64,000 nucleotides of DNA from Phoronis australis. Taxonomy: Eukaryota; Phoronida; Phoronidae. Below are positions 29,701-44,700 of the stretch, piece by piece (position 1 is the first letter of the stretch; every line of letters begins with the position of its first letter). The stretch spans positions 81,772 through 145,771 of the forward strand of contig NMRA01000579.1 of assembly GCA_002633005.1 (NCBI GenBank), read 5' to 3'. The position numbers and the translations under genes were made by a program. The notes under the pieces are model-generated. The model saw only the letters and a list, made by a program, of their open reading frames with translations, was not told the origin of the DNA and did not search any database.

Positions 29701-32700
29701 TTAATTGTAGTCGGGGGCTCATTCCACAGTGAATGTTACTGGAGAGTGAATGGTAGTGATATCTTGTGATTGGCGATATCTTGTGAAGAATTGCATGATC
29801 TCACTAAACCTGCAAGAGACTAGTTTTACGGAACAGCTCAGGTGTCGACACCGTCACATGACCGGATGACCTGACACTTTGCAAACATCTCACTCAGTTG
29901 TGGTTTTATGACCTTGGTTTGACCTTGGGTGACTGGATGTCCCTGTTGTGATGTTAACCGGCTGGCTTTGTTTTGACAGATGCCTGTCCGCCTTATTCCC
30001 TGTATTTTGGTGTGAAGTTTTATGCAACAGACCCCTGTAAACTGCATGAGGAAATTACAAGGTAAGAAAATGAATACGAGTAATTTCATTGACACCACCA
30101 AGTGTTGTGTCTTGGAAGTGGTTGAAGTTAACTTTTCCTATCTGCTTTACTCAATCAGTTGCACTCATTCTTGTTGCGAAAATATTTCATTTTGCAGTTA
30201 AAATCTTGCTAGATTGTAAGTAACATGTTTGCGCGAGATTTTAATCTGGCAGACTTGTTTCTGTGTTTTTGCCCGTTTTGTATTGATTTCACTTTCCTCT
30301 CATTTTGAGCCTATATTTCAGGAAATTTTCTGATCTCACCGGTACACGTTTCTGGAAGTTTCCATCCTATAGTATTAAATCTGACTTATTTACAACTTGG
30401 TTTCTATTACTTTATCATTTATAAAAATACTTGAAAACTTGTTCCTGTGCATCTCTAGCTGACTAATTGTCTTCCATTCATCGTCTAGGTATCAGTTTTT
30501 CTTGCAAGTCAAAAAGGATGTTTTACAAGGTCGTCTGCCGGTCGCATTTGACACGTCTGCAGAACTTGGTGCTTATGCAGTGCAATGTGAGTAGACACGT
30601 CATGCATTTTAATGAAAAGTTTCAATTAGCCACAGTTATCGTGCTTTGTACACACAATACTTGAGACAAACTAATTGACATATAATTATCAGTTTGTGTT
30701 GGAGTTTATCCCCGAAAAACATTTTATTTGCTCTTCAGACATGAAAGTTACAGTTTTAGATTCACGAAGATTCTTAAAGAAATCTGTGAAATGTAAAAAA
30801 CATTTATTTGCCGACATGTTCAAATGTTCTTGTTTTTTGGATTGTAGCTCTTTCGTTACATTTAAAAATAAAACCTGTTCTGGCAGCAGATTTCTTTCAT
30901 TTTTTAAGCAGACGTTCCTCTCCAGCTGTGCCAAGGTAATTGTACGTATTAGCTGTGAAGAGACATGCCAGACGTGTTTTTCCCAAATTACAACTAATTA
31001 CACTAGACTCTTGACCTTTGATAGTCAGAACTGGTTTCATTCACATCTGGAGGCTGTTGTGACACCTAGCTCATTCATGAGCTGAGGCTTATTCAGATTT
31101 TTCCCAGAACCTATAATTAGATCAATTCTGAGAAACTTTTGCTGTTTTGTTTGTTTGGCGTAATTTGCTCGCCTGTTTCAACCTTGACTTTTGTTAACGG
31201 TGTTCTCTTTTACAAAGCTTATCTATGAACTACTGGATGAAATCAAACATAGCAAAACATATGCAAAACTTGATCATTTATTCATGATTATACAAAAGTC
31301 AGTGACGGAGTGTGTGACTATTAATTTACATAATTTTAATAATAATATTTTAAAATGGCTGTGAACCCGCTGTGGGTAAAAAAACTGACTCTTTATGTAG
31401 GCCACTTACCGCTTTAAATCTGGTCGTAACTTGGATCCTTACTTGGATGAGTGATGATAGCTGGTATTGGGAATAACTGTAAATAAAGCTTGGCATCAGG
31501 CTTGTTACGTTGGCTTTTCACGGCGTTTCTTTTCATGTGACGAGCATGATCTGAACAACTTCCGAAGTGTTAGTTCTTACATAGCCAGGAAATGAATCCA
31601 CATTTGTGTAAGGAACATTTTGAGCCCAGTTTTTTACGGAAAGTTCTTTTGATGTCGAAGACGGGTTTCTTGCCACTTTAAGGGGTTTTTGTGCACAAGA
31701 TAATGTGATAAAATGGTCGAGTACTGTATGTAATTTTCTGCATGTATTCCAGCTGAGCTTGGTGACTATGATCCTAAGCGCCACTCGTACGGTTATGTTT
31801 CTGAGCTGAGGTTCACACCGAACCAGACAGAGGAGTTGGAAGAGAGGATAGTCCAGATACACAGAGGGCTTGCGTAAGTGTGCAGTGGGAGAGTGTGGCC
31901 TTGTGTAGCCACCGTACTTTTAAACTGAGTGCACCTGTTCAAGTTATGGTGGGTCAAAATTGACTAATTTCAAAACAAGATAAAATGAGATTTGAGCTCG
32001 TTGTTTAGCTAAAACATTTATAAGCTCCATTTGGATTACATTTTAATAACAGGAAGCAAGAAATGTTGACTCACTTGATTGAATTAGAACAGAATCTTGA
32101 CACTGTATGAAGGGATATGTCCAAAGGCAATAGCCATATTACCGAAGCAGTTGTCAATGTAGCTTTCACTATTGAGTAACTGTAGACTGCTAGTCTAGAG
32201 CATCTGGGCATGAGGGTTTGAACATTAACTACAGTGCAAGACAAAAGTAATCAAACAAAATAGCATTCCCCCATTATGATGGATAATTCAGTTAGTGTCA
32301 AAATTACTAGCAGTAACTGTTATAGCAGTAAAATTGCAAATTATAAAATGGCTGGGCCACCTTTGTACTAATTTTCTTGTTAATTCCCCTCCCCCGTGGC
32401 CATAAGGAAAGACTATTTCGACGATGAATGCGGCTTCTTCTCATGATGGGGGAATTCCCGGCTGGTTTTTTCTAAATACTTTTGGCTTGTACTGTAGCTG
32501 CTGATGACAAGTCTGCTAGACTCCCAGTTATTGTGTTTTCGAGGCATTCATAATAAATTGCAAGTTAATGTCGTCAATATTTGTTGGTGGAAAAGAAACA
32601 TATCAAAAATACTACCAGACTTGGGTGAAAGTGATCGAGTGCCAAGCTGGGGTACTAAGTGTTATGTGGCTGATGAAGATTGGGACTGCATTGCACCTAG

Positions 32701-35700
32701 TCTTGTAAACTTCCCCGAGGAAATGAAATTTTTAAATAAAGGTTTTTGTTTTTCTAAAGTCTGAATAGTGGTTGTATAGTGTCTTAAATGTTCACCATAT
32801 TAGTGAAAATGTGATGTGTCTTTTCAGTGGTCAAGTGCCATCTGTTGCTGAGTTCATGTACTTAGACAAAGCCAAGTGGTTGGACATGTATGGAGTTGAC
32901 CTACATCCTGTCCAGGTCAGTCAACCAATCACAACTGCCGATAGTGTTATTGAGTATGATTCACAACATCGAGGTGGGAAATAACCTTGGTAGAAAGATT
33001 TAGGAATTTGTATGTCAGGAGTTTGTTTAAGCAAAGCCAAATACCAGGCCTTAGTTGATAAAGTGTTTATGCTGCAACTTTGTCATTGAGTTTATATATC
33101 AAATGAAAACAGTTATTTTTAATTCCATAATTGCATGTAATGACCACTTTCGTTAGTTCAGCTGGAAACAATCAAAGATGTGACATGCATGTTAATAAGA
33201 TAACAGCCACGGTTTATTGTCTAACCTGTAGCTGTGTAGTATCAATTATTCAATATAGTAATTATTGATTTTCTGCGTCATCCTAATTCTGTTTAATGAA
33301 TAAAATTTAACTAAAATTTACATTCATTAAAACTTAGCCAGTATTACTAATGCAGTGTTGTTTAACCAAATACGTTTAGAGAAAAATAGATTTTCATGAA
33401 GTAACATCACTGGTCTGCACACAGATTTGATTAAGCTTGTAATTAACTGGATTGTATTACAAGTCCTTTTAAATATGGCCTGTACAAGCATTGTGTGTAT
33501 TTACAGGGTGAAGGCAGTATTGAATACTTCCTAGGTCTCACACCCACTGGTATTGTGGTGTACAAAAACAAGACAAGGGTTGGAAACTACTTCTGGTGAG
33601 ACAATTTACATCAATGATATTACATTGAGCGTGGTTTCGTTGGTTCAAAAATGGCTGAATTTATAGTAAGATAAAATTAGAGTGAAATAGTACTATATAA
33701 TGTCAAAAATAAGAAGTTAGTGTGAGGTCCATTCCGACCACAGTATAATTTTAGAAAACTGGAAGCTTTGACGTACCTTATTTCTTGGCTATTTCCATGA
33801 GGGTCACAAAATAAATCGAAACATTTAATATTTGGCATTGTCTGAAATGGGCTGTTCCAAGGTAATAGTCACATTACTTAGATAATGCACAATATAACTT
33901 TGAATTATTTGATTGTAAAAGACCTACTACTTTTTGTTGTTGTCAACTGTAGTCTTTCCACGGCAGGTAAAGATGTAATTAACGCAATCGACCAAGACTG
34001 TAATTATTATTATGGATATGAAGTCTCTTGATGTCTGTTTAAATCGGGTTTGATTAAGATACAATGTCTGTTTTCAGGCCTCGCATTGTTAAGGTCACCT
34101 TTAAATCAAAGACTTTTATGATAAGAGTTAGAGATAAGAATGTAAGTATGAATCATAATTTTAGGTTGAATTATAATGAAAAATAATTTATTTGGCCAAA
34201 TGTACAAACCTGAAGCCTTTTCTGCAACACAAAATATTTGTCACGTGAAAGGTAGTGAGATCACAGGCTTTGCTTGTAACGTTTGGAAATGTCTGGCATA
34301 GAATTGAATAAATTTGGAACAATTTTATTTATTTATTTGAGATATGACTTCATCTGTTTTGTTAATGTATCGCAGAATGATGAGAACACCTATGCATTCG
34401 AGTTGGCATCCAAGTCGGCTTGTAAGCATTTATGGAAATGCTGCGTGGAGCATCACTCATTCTTCAGGTATGTGGTGACCTCTTGTGGTGACCCCGCTGT
34501 AGCACTGCACGATGAATCATCTTCTAGCTTACATGTTTCAACCAGCTAGGCTTTTTTCACTTAAATCTTTTTCACCCTCATTAACATTGTTGATTTAGAA
34601 CTCTTCTCTTAAGTTGAACTGTATATTAACGTCTGCTTTTTGCACAAATTTCAAGCTTACTCTTCTCTTGTTGTTGTGAATTGCGTTTCTCAATGGTTTG
34701 AACTTAGTTAATAAGACTGTATGCCCGTTTCTTGTCTCTGGATCTGAAAAATGAGCAACATTGTGGAATTACAAGGAAATTAGGTGACATAGCCTCATGT
34801 TCAAGATTTATGATTGTTTACTAAGTTTGAGGCAAAAGAACATTGCTTATGTCAAATAAACTGTTGACATTGTCTTGTTTTTACTGGTTTTCTCGCCTGC
34901 AAATTGGATCAGCTCAAAGATCTGGGTAGCGTTCCGTACACCAATTTTTTTGCGACTAAAGCAAAAACTGAAAAGACTGTGCAAAATTATATGAGAGATG
35001 AAAGAGTTTTGGAAGTTGCTCGAAACCTTATAGCTGTAACCGAACAAAATGGTGGCCGCGGGGATGGTTGGTCGGTGAGGTTGGAATGTTGAATTATGGG
35101 ATAAAAGTGACTTCCTTTCCTTAAGTGAAAAATTTTCACGGCCAGTGCATGGCTAATGTATTATGTTTACGGAATGCAGCCCGGGCATGTCACTGCTTTC
35201 TTCTTTGCAATTGATACCCTCCTGCATTCTGACAAGCCAATCGGAGCTCTCCCCTCTATTTGCTGCGGTTGTGGGTGCTCACAGCTTGCCGTCCCTCTTT
35301 GCAGACTCAACCAGGTCCCCGATCACAACAGTGGGGCTGGCAACGTGTTTAGCTTTGGCTCCAAGTACAGATACAGGTATGTTGAATGACTGTACCTGAA
35401 TACCGACAGATGAATGCCGTTGTCCAAGACAGTTTGTCTACTGGTTTGACCTCTGAACTCTTTCTTTGAGAGACTTGGCATTGGGGTCAGTGTTAAAAAT
35501 AGATTGATACGCGGGAGTAAGTGAAAATTTGAAGCTATATCCAAAAATGATACAATGGTTTCAGCTGGATAAGACAACTGATGGTGGTTCTCAATCACTA
35601 CTTCCAGCTTACAGTCCAATTAGATGTCCTAGCTATTTGACACAGCAGAACCGTGAAAGTGAATCGCGTGCTGCAGTTATTTGTAATAAAGCTGGCTGAG

Positions 35701-38700
35701 AATTAGGAAAACTAAGGTGCTGCAGACTGTTTCAGGCAAATTTTCCCTGAGAAAAAAAGAAAAGCTGTGGGTGTAAATAGCCTAATGTATTAATTGTGCT
35801 TGTATTGCTACAAATTCTGTTGCACTAAATGTTTGTTGGGGTTGTATCAAGGAATATGATAAGCTTATTCAACGATGAGTAATACAGCGACTTCTTTAGT
35901 GTAGCACCACTTTGTTACAGCGGCAGGACAGAAAAAGAGGCTCAAATGTCAGAGGTTCAAGGTCGTAGACAGCCCAAGGTGATTCGTACGCCCAGTAAAA
36001 GATACGAACGGCGCGTGTCTAGTGATAAGAGCAAAACGGACACGGTCACACATAGTGAGTTGATTAATGTTGATTACTTTGTCGTCATTCAGTTACACTA
36101 GTTACCCCCAGGTACCACCCACTACTGTCGGGGGCCAGTCTCTATCTTTCTCTCAATGTCAATATGTGAAAAACGTGAACTGTAAATATTGTAAACATGT
36201 TGCTGGTAAAATATTGCATGTACTAAGTAGTGAACAATGAAAAATGATATTGCTCACAATGATAAATGATATAGATAATATTGTATTATTTTTATATGTC
36301 CATTTTATTCTATTGTTATTTTTGGAATTCTTGCCGCTATAAAACATAAATTATGTTAAATATTAAAGAGATGCATAACTGTCAATCATTCTGTGTTTCT
36401 CACCCTAACAGCTGAAGTCCCTCCATCGCCTGGTAAGGCCATTAGTCCCAAGTCAGTGGATGTATCTAATGTCCAGACACCCAAGACCAAAAGACTTAGT
36501 GGATACCTGGCATCACCAGAGTCACCAGCCACCACACATAGATCATCACAGCCGTGGACCTCGGAGCAAACTAGTAAAGGGTACGAGTCAACAGGGGTCG
36601 TGTGGTAGTTACAATGCATGGCAAAAGTTATCAGACAAAATACCATTTTCCTGTCATGACGGTTATTTTTGTTAACAGCAGAAATGACTGGTAATAACTA
36701 CGGGGATGGCAAAATTCTAATCACACATTCAAGGACTTATTAACTTTCCTCTTAATTCCAATTTGTTCTCAGTCATTCGGAATAACTACTCTCATGGTGA
36801 ATTTGGGTTCTGCTCAGCCGTTATGACAGAATTCCGGGTCATTTCGTTTGAATACTTTTGGCTTGTACTGTGTATAAAAATTGTAAAGCAAATCCGAGGG
36901 AACTAGCAAATTCTAAGAAAATTACGCGAAAGTTTTTACAGTGATTGAACATTTTGTTGATTTTTTAAAGCTAATTTACTTTGTTTCAGATGCGCGAGTT
37001 CATGCAGAAGTGTAATTTTTTGTTGTTTATGGAAATTGTGGTCTGAACCTGACTTTTAAGCATGAGCTGTCATTGAACAGGCATATTTTTTAAGCTTGAC
37101 TTATGCTTCGTTTGTACGACAACTTTGATCTGGAAAAATTTATCTGGAACAAGATGGCAAGTGCCTGTCTGGAGCTTGTAATGGAAGAAGTAGGGTGTTC
37201 ACGTTGTACTGAGTGGTCTTGTACCAGCAAGTGTCATGAATGACTTCCATCATAGATCATAGACAACAGATTCGCAACTCCGACATTTTCTTCCATAATA
37301 TCCTAGAGGCGGCGCCACTTTCCTAAATTATCTGGTTCATTTTCCGGTTAGTGTATTGTGACGGAAAATTCTCGCATCTATTTTATTGTCCAGTACAACG
37401 AAAACAAAATAATTTCGGCTTTGAAACGCCGTTCAAAATGTTAAAATAGTAGAAGTGTTGGTATTGTGAGTACTCTTAGCAATGCTACTACCACCCGACC
37501 ACCCAACAGCTGACCAAGATTCAGCAGACGACGTACTTACTGGAAATAACACCAGATAATCGGGCCAGGTGCTGCTAGTGAATAATGATATAACATTGTG
37601 CGAAAGAGCACATATTTCGTCCATTGAAAGTATACAGAGTTGACGGTTCATGTACTCCATCTTGAACGAGTACTGCATCCAGAACAAACTTATCCAGATG
37701 GGTTTCTTCCAGGCCAAAATGGTGTTTAGATTGGCCGTAATGAAAGGCCCCCTATATGTACAGTATTGCCCTCGATTTTGCTAAGCAAATAAAACTTGTC
37801 CATTTCAGTGGTCTGTACACATCTGGCCGCGACTCTCCGCTCTCCACGCGGAGCGAGAAGATGAAGTTCCCCACACACAGGAGTCGGACAAAGTTGACGG
37901 GGAATGAGAGCGAAGGGGAGACCAGGAGAAGGTATGGGGGATAGTAGGGGTGCCGGAGTTTTTGGCAAAATAGTGCTGGGTAGTGAGTGGAAGAATCTCT
38001 TTATTTTCACTGGTTTAGAAGTGTTTCATCAATAGAAAAACATCCAAACGTTTCCTATATTACACTGTCCTGCATGTAGTTGGCAATTCATGAAAAGCGA
38101 TTAAGAAATGAAGTGTTTGAATTAACGATGGTGGCAATTATTAATGTTGACTTGAGATTCCGTATAGTTTTGTTACCGAGTCACTTTTCTGTGTAGATTT
38201 TATTGAATGACTGCTTCAGCGTCTGGTTCATTTGTTCAAATTGTCAAATACAAGTCTTGAACATTAAGCGGCGTTGTCCTATCATTACAGGGGACACTCT
38301 AAAAAATACTCTGATAATGAAAGCGAAGCCTCAACAGTACTTAGACACAAGAGAAGGTGAGAGCGAGATACTTGGTGTTTTGGAAGGGTGTGATATGGTT
38401 TTAGTACTGGTTTGTCACTCGTCGTTTTATTTTATGTTCTGATTAGCATGTGTTGACTCTTGTCTTCTCTCACTGTTGTTGCTTGAAGTATTTAAAAGAA
38501 GAAATGTTAGTAGTTTTTGTGCCTTTTGTGTTCATTTGTAATGACTATATGTTAGTGTGTGTTTCTAGTAAGCCAGGGGCCGTTTTGTCAAAGATAATAT
38601 GCCGGGTCATAGTTTTGATAGTTGTAGCAGGGCTTGGAATTTTCCTTTATTAAGAGGATTTCATCTTTTTTGGTTTCAATTTCCTCTTACTTGATTTCCA

Positions 38701-41700
38701 GTTTCCTCTTTTCTTCTTCTCTTTGTTATCATTATTTTGACTTAATACATGCAAAAACATTTATTTCAGTTACACAAGCCTATTTATTCGTGGTACAATA
38801 CTTCACCTGGAAATTGTTCGTCTTTTTTGCCTTTGGTCATTCCAAGCCCTGTTGTAAGCATGTTATTGGAAATACGACGCAGATTTTTTCATGAGAACGA
38901 AACATTACAACTGATTTTAAGTTGAAAAATTTTCATATTTGGTCTTAATGACTACCTTCATGAAATGCATTAACAGATTGTGTGACGATAAATATCAAAT
39001 TTACGACCGTCTTGGCTAAAACTGAACTAGACGGCCTTAGATGAAACATGCCCCCGGCCTATTCATCATAAAAACCAAATGGAGCTGTGCCAGTTGTCTT
39101 GTTTGAACGAATGTTACCAATTTTGACTGTCTTGTTGTTAGTGTATAACTAGTCATACCAATTTTTAAATCATTATCAAACTTCGTTCAAAGGTATAATA
39201 TATTTTCTAACCTGGTCTATGCATGCTTCGCGCATGAACGCACATATGTGAGCATGGCAGTCGTGACGTCTTCTACTAACTTGCATGTCTCACCACCAGG
39301 GGTTATGACAGTGGCAGTGAGACCGAGTCGCGGCGGTCCCAGCGGAGGGGTCGACAGCGGAGGTCAGGGCCGGGGTCAGGGGAATGGAGGCGGAGCGACT
39401 ATAACAAGGAAAACGGGTCGGTGGTGTCCGGTCACGGGTCGGACGCTGGTCAGGTGCAAAGGAGACGGCGGAGGTGAGTACACATTTTTGAATGCAGATA
39501 ATCAACATTTCTTTAAATTGGCAATCATCCTATCAAGAACCAATGTATAATGGTGACCTCTTACAGTTATTCAGATAATCTCGTCTTGTTTATAAACCAG
39601 GTTAGAAATGAGTTCAAGCTTGAGAAGATTGACTGGTCATTATTCATTGAAACCAGGTCTATAAAAGTGCTTATCACTGAGAGTTGGTTTCAGGGTCCTA
39701 ATGAATACCTGAATGCATGCGTTCACTCAGCCATTACCATTGTCCCACTAGCGCCACCTTGTGAATGTTGAAGTCATCAGTGCATATGTGGTACTAAGTC
39801 TACGCTCACAAGTGCTGGGTAATTATAACTGGTCGCCTATACATTTTGTAGGAGAAGTCGTAGTCGGTCTCCTGGGAAGAAACTGCCTCAAGAACTACAG
39901 AATCACATCAGGTGAGTTGGAAGGTTCATGATGAAATTGTGTTTCTGTTTGCAATCATTGTACCAAAATTGTATTTTTGAGGTAGAGCATCTCCCTCTTT
40001 TATGGATTGCCGGGGTGTTCTCATTAAATATCATTCTTTTCTCTATAACACATTTATTTTGCAATTTTTTTGCTACATAATTACTGGCTGAATGCAAATG
40101 ATGCCATGTCTGTTTTCAGGTATGAGCTGGTGGAGGCGTCTGGCCTGACAGAGGAACAGTTGAGGGATATCCCCTTCACAAATGTGCAGTGAGTACTGTC
40201 GTGTGGTCTTTAGTTAAGTTTCCACCAATAGATGGAGCTGTGGGTGTATATAACTAGTGTGAGCTACTTGTTGGGTGTGGTTCAGGAGGCAGCAGCCAAA
40301 GGAAGTGGTTCGAGTATGAAGCTCAGAGAAGTCAACAACACTCAGTAAAAGTTCTTACTCAATGGCTTGAATTTTGTTCCTGTTGTTAAGTTGAAATTAT
40401 ACTCTGTTGTTGTGGTACGTAACAGTACAGGACACGAGTGATCTTTGAGATCAGCCACAACATAGAATCGAACTGGAGCCCTGCGGTCACAGTTTAACGC
40501 TCTGCTGGGGCAGAGTATTTCAAGCGTATTTAATGCTTGGTAAAGCCTCGATTTGGAAACGACTGGCAAAGAAGGGTGGAAATTTATGATGAAGAAGCAA
40601 ATCGTAGAGACGGATTTTGTTGTTATATAGCTTTGATCAAAGTTATTTATTTCTGGTAGTCATTGCATTCAGGATGATTTTGATGGTGTATTTCTAGAAG
40701 TTGAAACCAGATTTATCGCTTTTAAACCATAAAGTTGGTAGAATTTCTAAATAGCTCAATATGAGTATTCAAAAGTTCAAAACTTGTTTTTTGTGTGTGG
40801 AACATAGTCTTGTGCGACCACAGTAGGTCCCGTTAACTCGTGATGTCTTCTGCAGTTACAGGCAGTTGCAGTAAAAACGGTAATTTCTGTGCCAATTGAA
40901 AATCAGTTTGATATCTTGTTTGTCCTTAGCAGTAATTTTCAAAGAAAAGATCGTGAAATTACGTAGCTTCATTGTTCCAATTTGTGCTGGAAATCGTAAG
41001 AAGCTTTGCTGCAAGTCGTTTGAAAGTTATTGGAAAATTAGTTGTCTAGTTGTCTTTTCGAATAAAATATATTTTGATCATTCCGTCCCAGTGTTTTTAT
41101 GTACCAGAACATCAACAGTTGTTGGAACTATTACCGCCTTAAGCATAGTGTGTTTTTGTTTCAGAACTGAGAAGGCCAACCTATGGACAGGCAAATACTC
41201 ACCATATGCCAGACACCGCAGGAGATCTCCAGCAAGGCGGAGAAGTTTCGGGTAAAGCATTCTGGGATTGTTGTCACTTTTTAAACTATTTATTTCATCT
41301 AATCGAAGAGACAGACAGTACATAAATGATATACGTGCCTATTTGAATTCAGAATGATTTTATTGGTGATGTTCGCAAGACACTGAAACCAGAGTTATGA
41401 CTCTCAAACAATAAAGCTGGTAGAATTTTTTTGCGACAAGAGACCCCCTGTGTGCTTGTATCTGCCAAGTTTCTGTATCATTTTTTGTCGATTTAACTTC
41501 CTACCACTAAGTTCGGTGAACGTCCTCTGTGAGTTCATGGTGTATGTCTCTTAGGTGGTGCATATTTACAATTTGCGTATTTTCGAGTTTTGCGAGTTTA
41601 CTGTCTATTTCCTGTTTCAGGAGTGAAGCCAGCAGCAATTTCAATAACAGTCGAAATCAGTCGACCATAAACTCACACAACTATAACAAGTAAGTTTGTT

Positions 41701-44700
41701 CATTTCAAATAAAACCCCATGGTTGTTTGATTCATGTCTAAATTTTCTCTAGTTACTGTGTGCAAACCTTCCTATTATGCGGAAAAATTATTCTACACCT
41801 GGGGCTCGGGCCTAATCTTAGTACTTGAAATCAAAATTATTTTGTCATTTTCTGCTACTTTTATGCAGTCGAGATATGTGTATTATGCTGTACTCAGGAC
41901 ATTATGACTTATGAATATGAGTTTGTCGTCCATTTTCGCATTTAATTAGAATATCCCTTGATTCAAGGTACGAACTTGTGTAAAAACTTGAGATTTCATG
42001 GAAAAAATTGAAATTTGTACTTCATATACTCAAACTTAATGGCGTTAATGCTGTTGTCATCAAATGAATGAAAACGAGGATTGAACTGTAATCTTCGTTT
42101 TGTATTCGAGCACAGAATAAGTCAGACACTTATCTTGAGTTCGCAACAATATAGATAATTTTGAGTTCTATTTCAAAAAGAGTAAGAACGGTTAGACCCT
42201 GGGCTCTGGTCTGACAAAAATTGCGAATACTCCACTGTCGATATGGTTAAATCATCATCCTATAAGGATTTACTTTAAAGAAGTTGAATTAGAGGTGATT
42301 CTTTCTTTCCTGTAGCCTGGTCGTTTTCACTATTCCAACAAAGCTTTTGTTGTATCGGTCTCGACCTCTGAAACATCTGAGCGTCTGTCGGTGATGTCAT
42401 ATATGGTTTGACCATTACACAACGTTTGAGCCATGGATTGCATAATTAGTAAGCCTAATAAATTTTGGCTGTCTGTTGCTAGAGTTACCTGACTGTCCAT
42501 TGTGTTTTGTTCACCACATATGTGACCAGGCCTTGTCAGAGTCTGTTAATTTGATTACATAAACCATCCATTGTAGTCTGTGTATTGTAATGACCTATTT
42601 TTATTCCAGCCCAGATGAGCTGGTTATACAGCCTCCACAGGTGGTCCACAAACAGCAGCTGCATACAGCCAACACTGTGAAGACTAAATCTCTCTCTACT
42701 CACTTGGGTGGGACCAATGGTTTGAGTGATGGCCAGACACACCCTTACACATCCGTCAATGGGTACATGGGTGAGGCCAAGGTAATGAGACATTGGCGAG
42801 ATGACATGAGATTAATAAGTGTTTCTAAGGAGACCAAACATTTGTTTGGATAAATTATTGAAGCTGGAACATTTGCGGAGCTATGAAAAAAAAGCGAAAA
42901 TGGAAGCCGCATGGCTTTTTTGTTCCTATGAGGATGTATACCTTTGAGCGATTTTCAGTAGATGACTTATTCAGAGGGGAGATAATTCAGCCTATACAAC
43001 TACAATGGTGTGCTGCTCGTGAGTGCATTGAAACTTAGGCTGAATACTGATGCCTTGAATTGCACTGATTCATGGTCCCTTTAAATCTTTATATGGTGTG
43101 GAAATAGTCGAGTCACTTTTGGTGCAGTTGTTGAAATCATAATCAGGATAGTTTTGTTAATCAAATGCGTTTATTTTTCTCGGCTAAATGTGTTTTTTTT
43201 CTATCTATTTCAGCAATTTTTAGTTGTTTTATTTCACTAATGAGTTCAAATTGCATGCACTAAATTTAAAGCATGTGTTCATTTAAAACTAACTGCCATC
43301 GTGGCTATTATTTTATTTGTATTTGTCAAAACCAAATGTTTATAAATGTCAAGGGAACTGCCCCTTGTATGATAATAATGGTACTTCATGTTTTAGATTT
43401 ACTGTAGTTATTTTAAAATAACTTGCGCTGTATTGCACAGGCTCAACATGGCGGCAGTAGCAATACTGTCCCGAGGTACATGAAATGCTGTGATGTGATT
43501 GGTTCATAGACGTGGTGTTGTCTGCTGCAGGTTTTGTGACATCATGGCAGAAGCACCAATATCTGTTGCTTTGTGTTAACACAGTGGAAATGTAGAACAT
43601 GTTTTTCAAAATGAATGCAACTTCATGTTTTAAGTTTTGAGTTTTCTAAATGTGTCCTTTATTAAACTCTTCTGGTTGTTTGTGCACTTTGTGGAGATTT
43701 TTCTATTAAATATTTTGTTTTATTTAAAAAATAATGTTGACAGTGACCTGGCATCTTTACTGACCTTATGACCTTCGCACTTCCAGAACCATGTCACAGC
43801 CAGCCCTCTACCTGTTCGAACATAACAACAATGTCATACCATGGTAAGTAAATCTTGTTTTATCATGTCCATCATTTATAACTGACAGTTGAAGCTCCAC
43901 CCCCTACCCATCTTGATGCAATTGCTTGGTGTACTTAAGAAGAAAGTCCAGATATTTATAACTAGAGTAAAATTTGACCGAACTTACCCAAAAACTATTT
44001 TCAAAATTTACCTGTTATCTGTTTTATAAGGCTTCAAACATTGTTACAATTGCTCATCACTTCTCCAAACATTTATCTAATGGCAGCTATGATATATTAC
44101 TTGGAAATGATAAAGCATTTATTCCGTTCTTCTTATTTTAATGAAAACGCAGGGAAACAACAAAATTTCACTCATCCGCCATGTTGTGTCCTAAAATAGT
44201 GAGATTTTACTGTATTCTTCATATTGTTTACGTCTTGTTTTGAAAAAGAGATTTAGAATGAATTTTAAACTGCTTTCCTCAGTACTATCCAGTTGTTTTA
44301 ATGTCATTTACGAGACAATTTTTGTAAACTGTTTGTTACAACTGAATGTTTTCATCCTTTGTAGGTATGACAACAATACTCACTCTAGTGCCATGTCTGT
44401 TACCCATAGTTATTCACATTTGAACAAATATGCAGTATACTCCAACAATGTCAGTCGACCACACGTGAGGGGACGAAGACCACGGAAGTCCCACGTAGAT
44501 GGCACCGAAAAGCCACAGCCAGAGAAAGTCAAGCGCTCTGTGTCGTTTAATGCGGAGAATAAACCTGCGAGTCACGCACACCGCCGGACATCGTTATTCA
44601 CCAAAGTGAGAAGCAAGTGTCAGATGACCGTTCAGAGATCCATTTCCTGCAGTCCAGCTACAACTGGTGGCATTACTCGAAGCTCATCCAGACTAACCCA

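Noticed and set aside
34904-35092. Open frame in an EPB41L4A intron (MDQLKDLG...)
   Set aside because: It lies between exons that already join cleanly and match the family. No acceptor/donor pair of correct phase and no homology.
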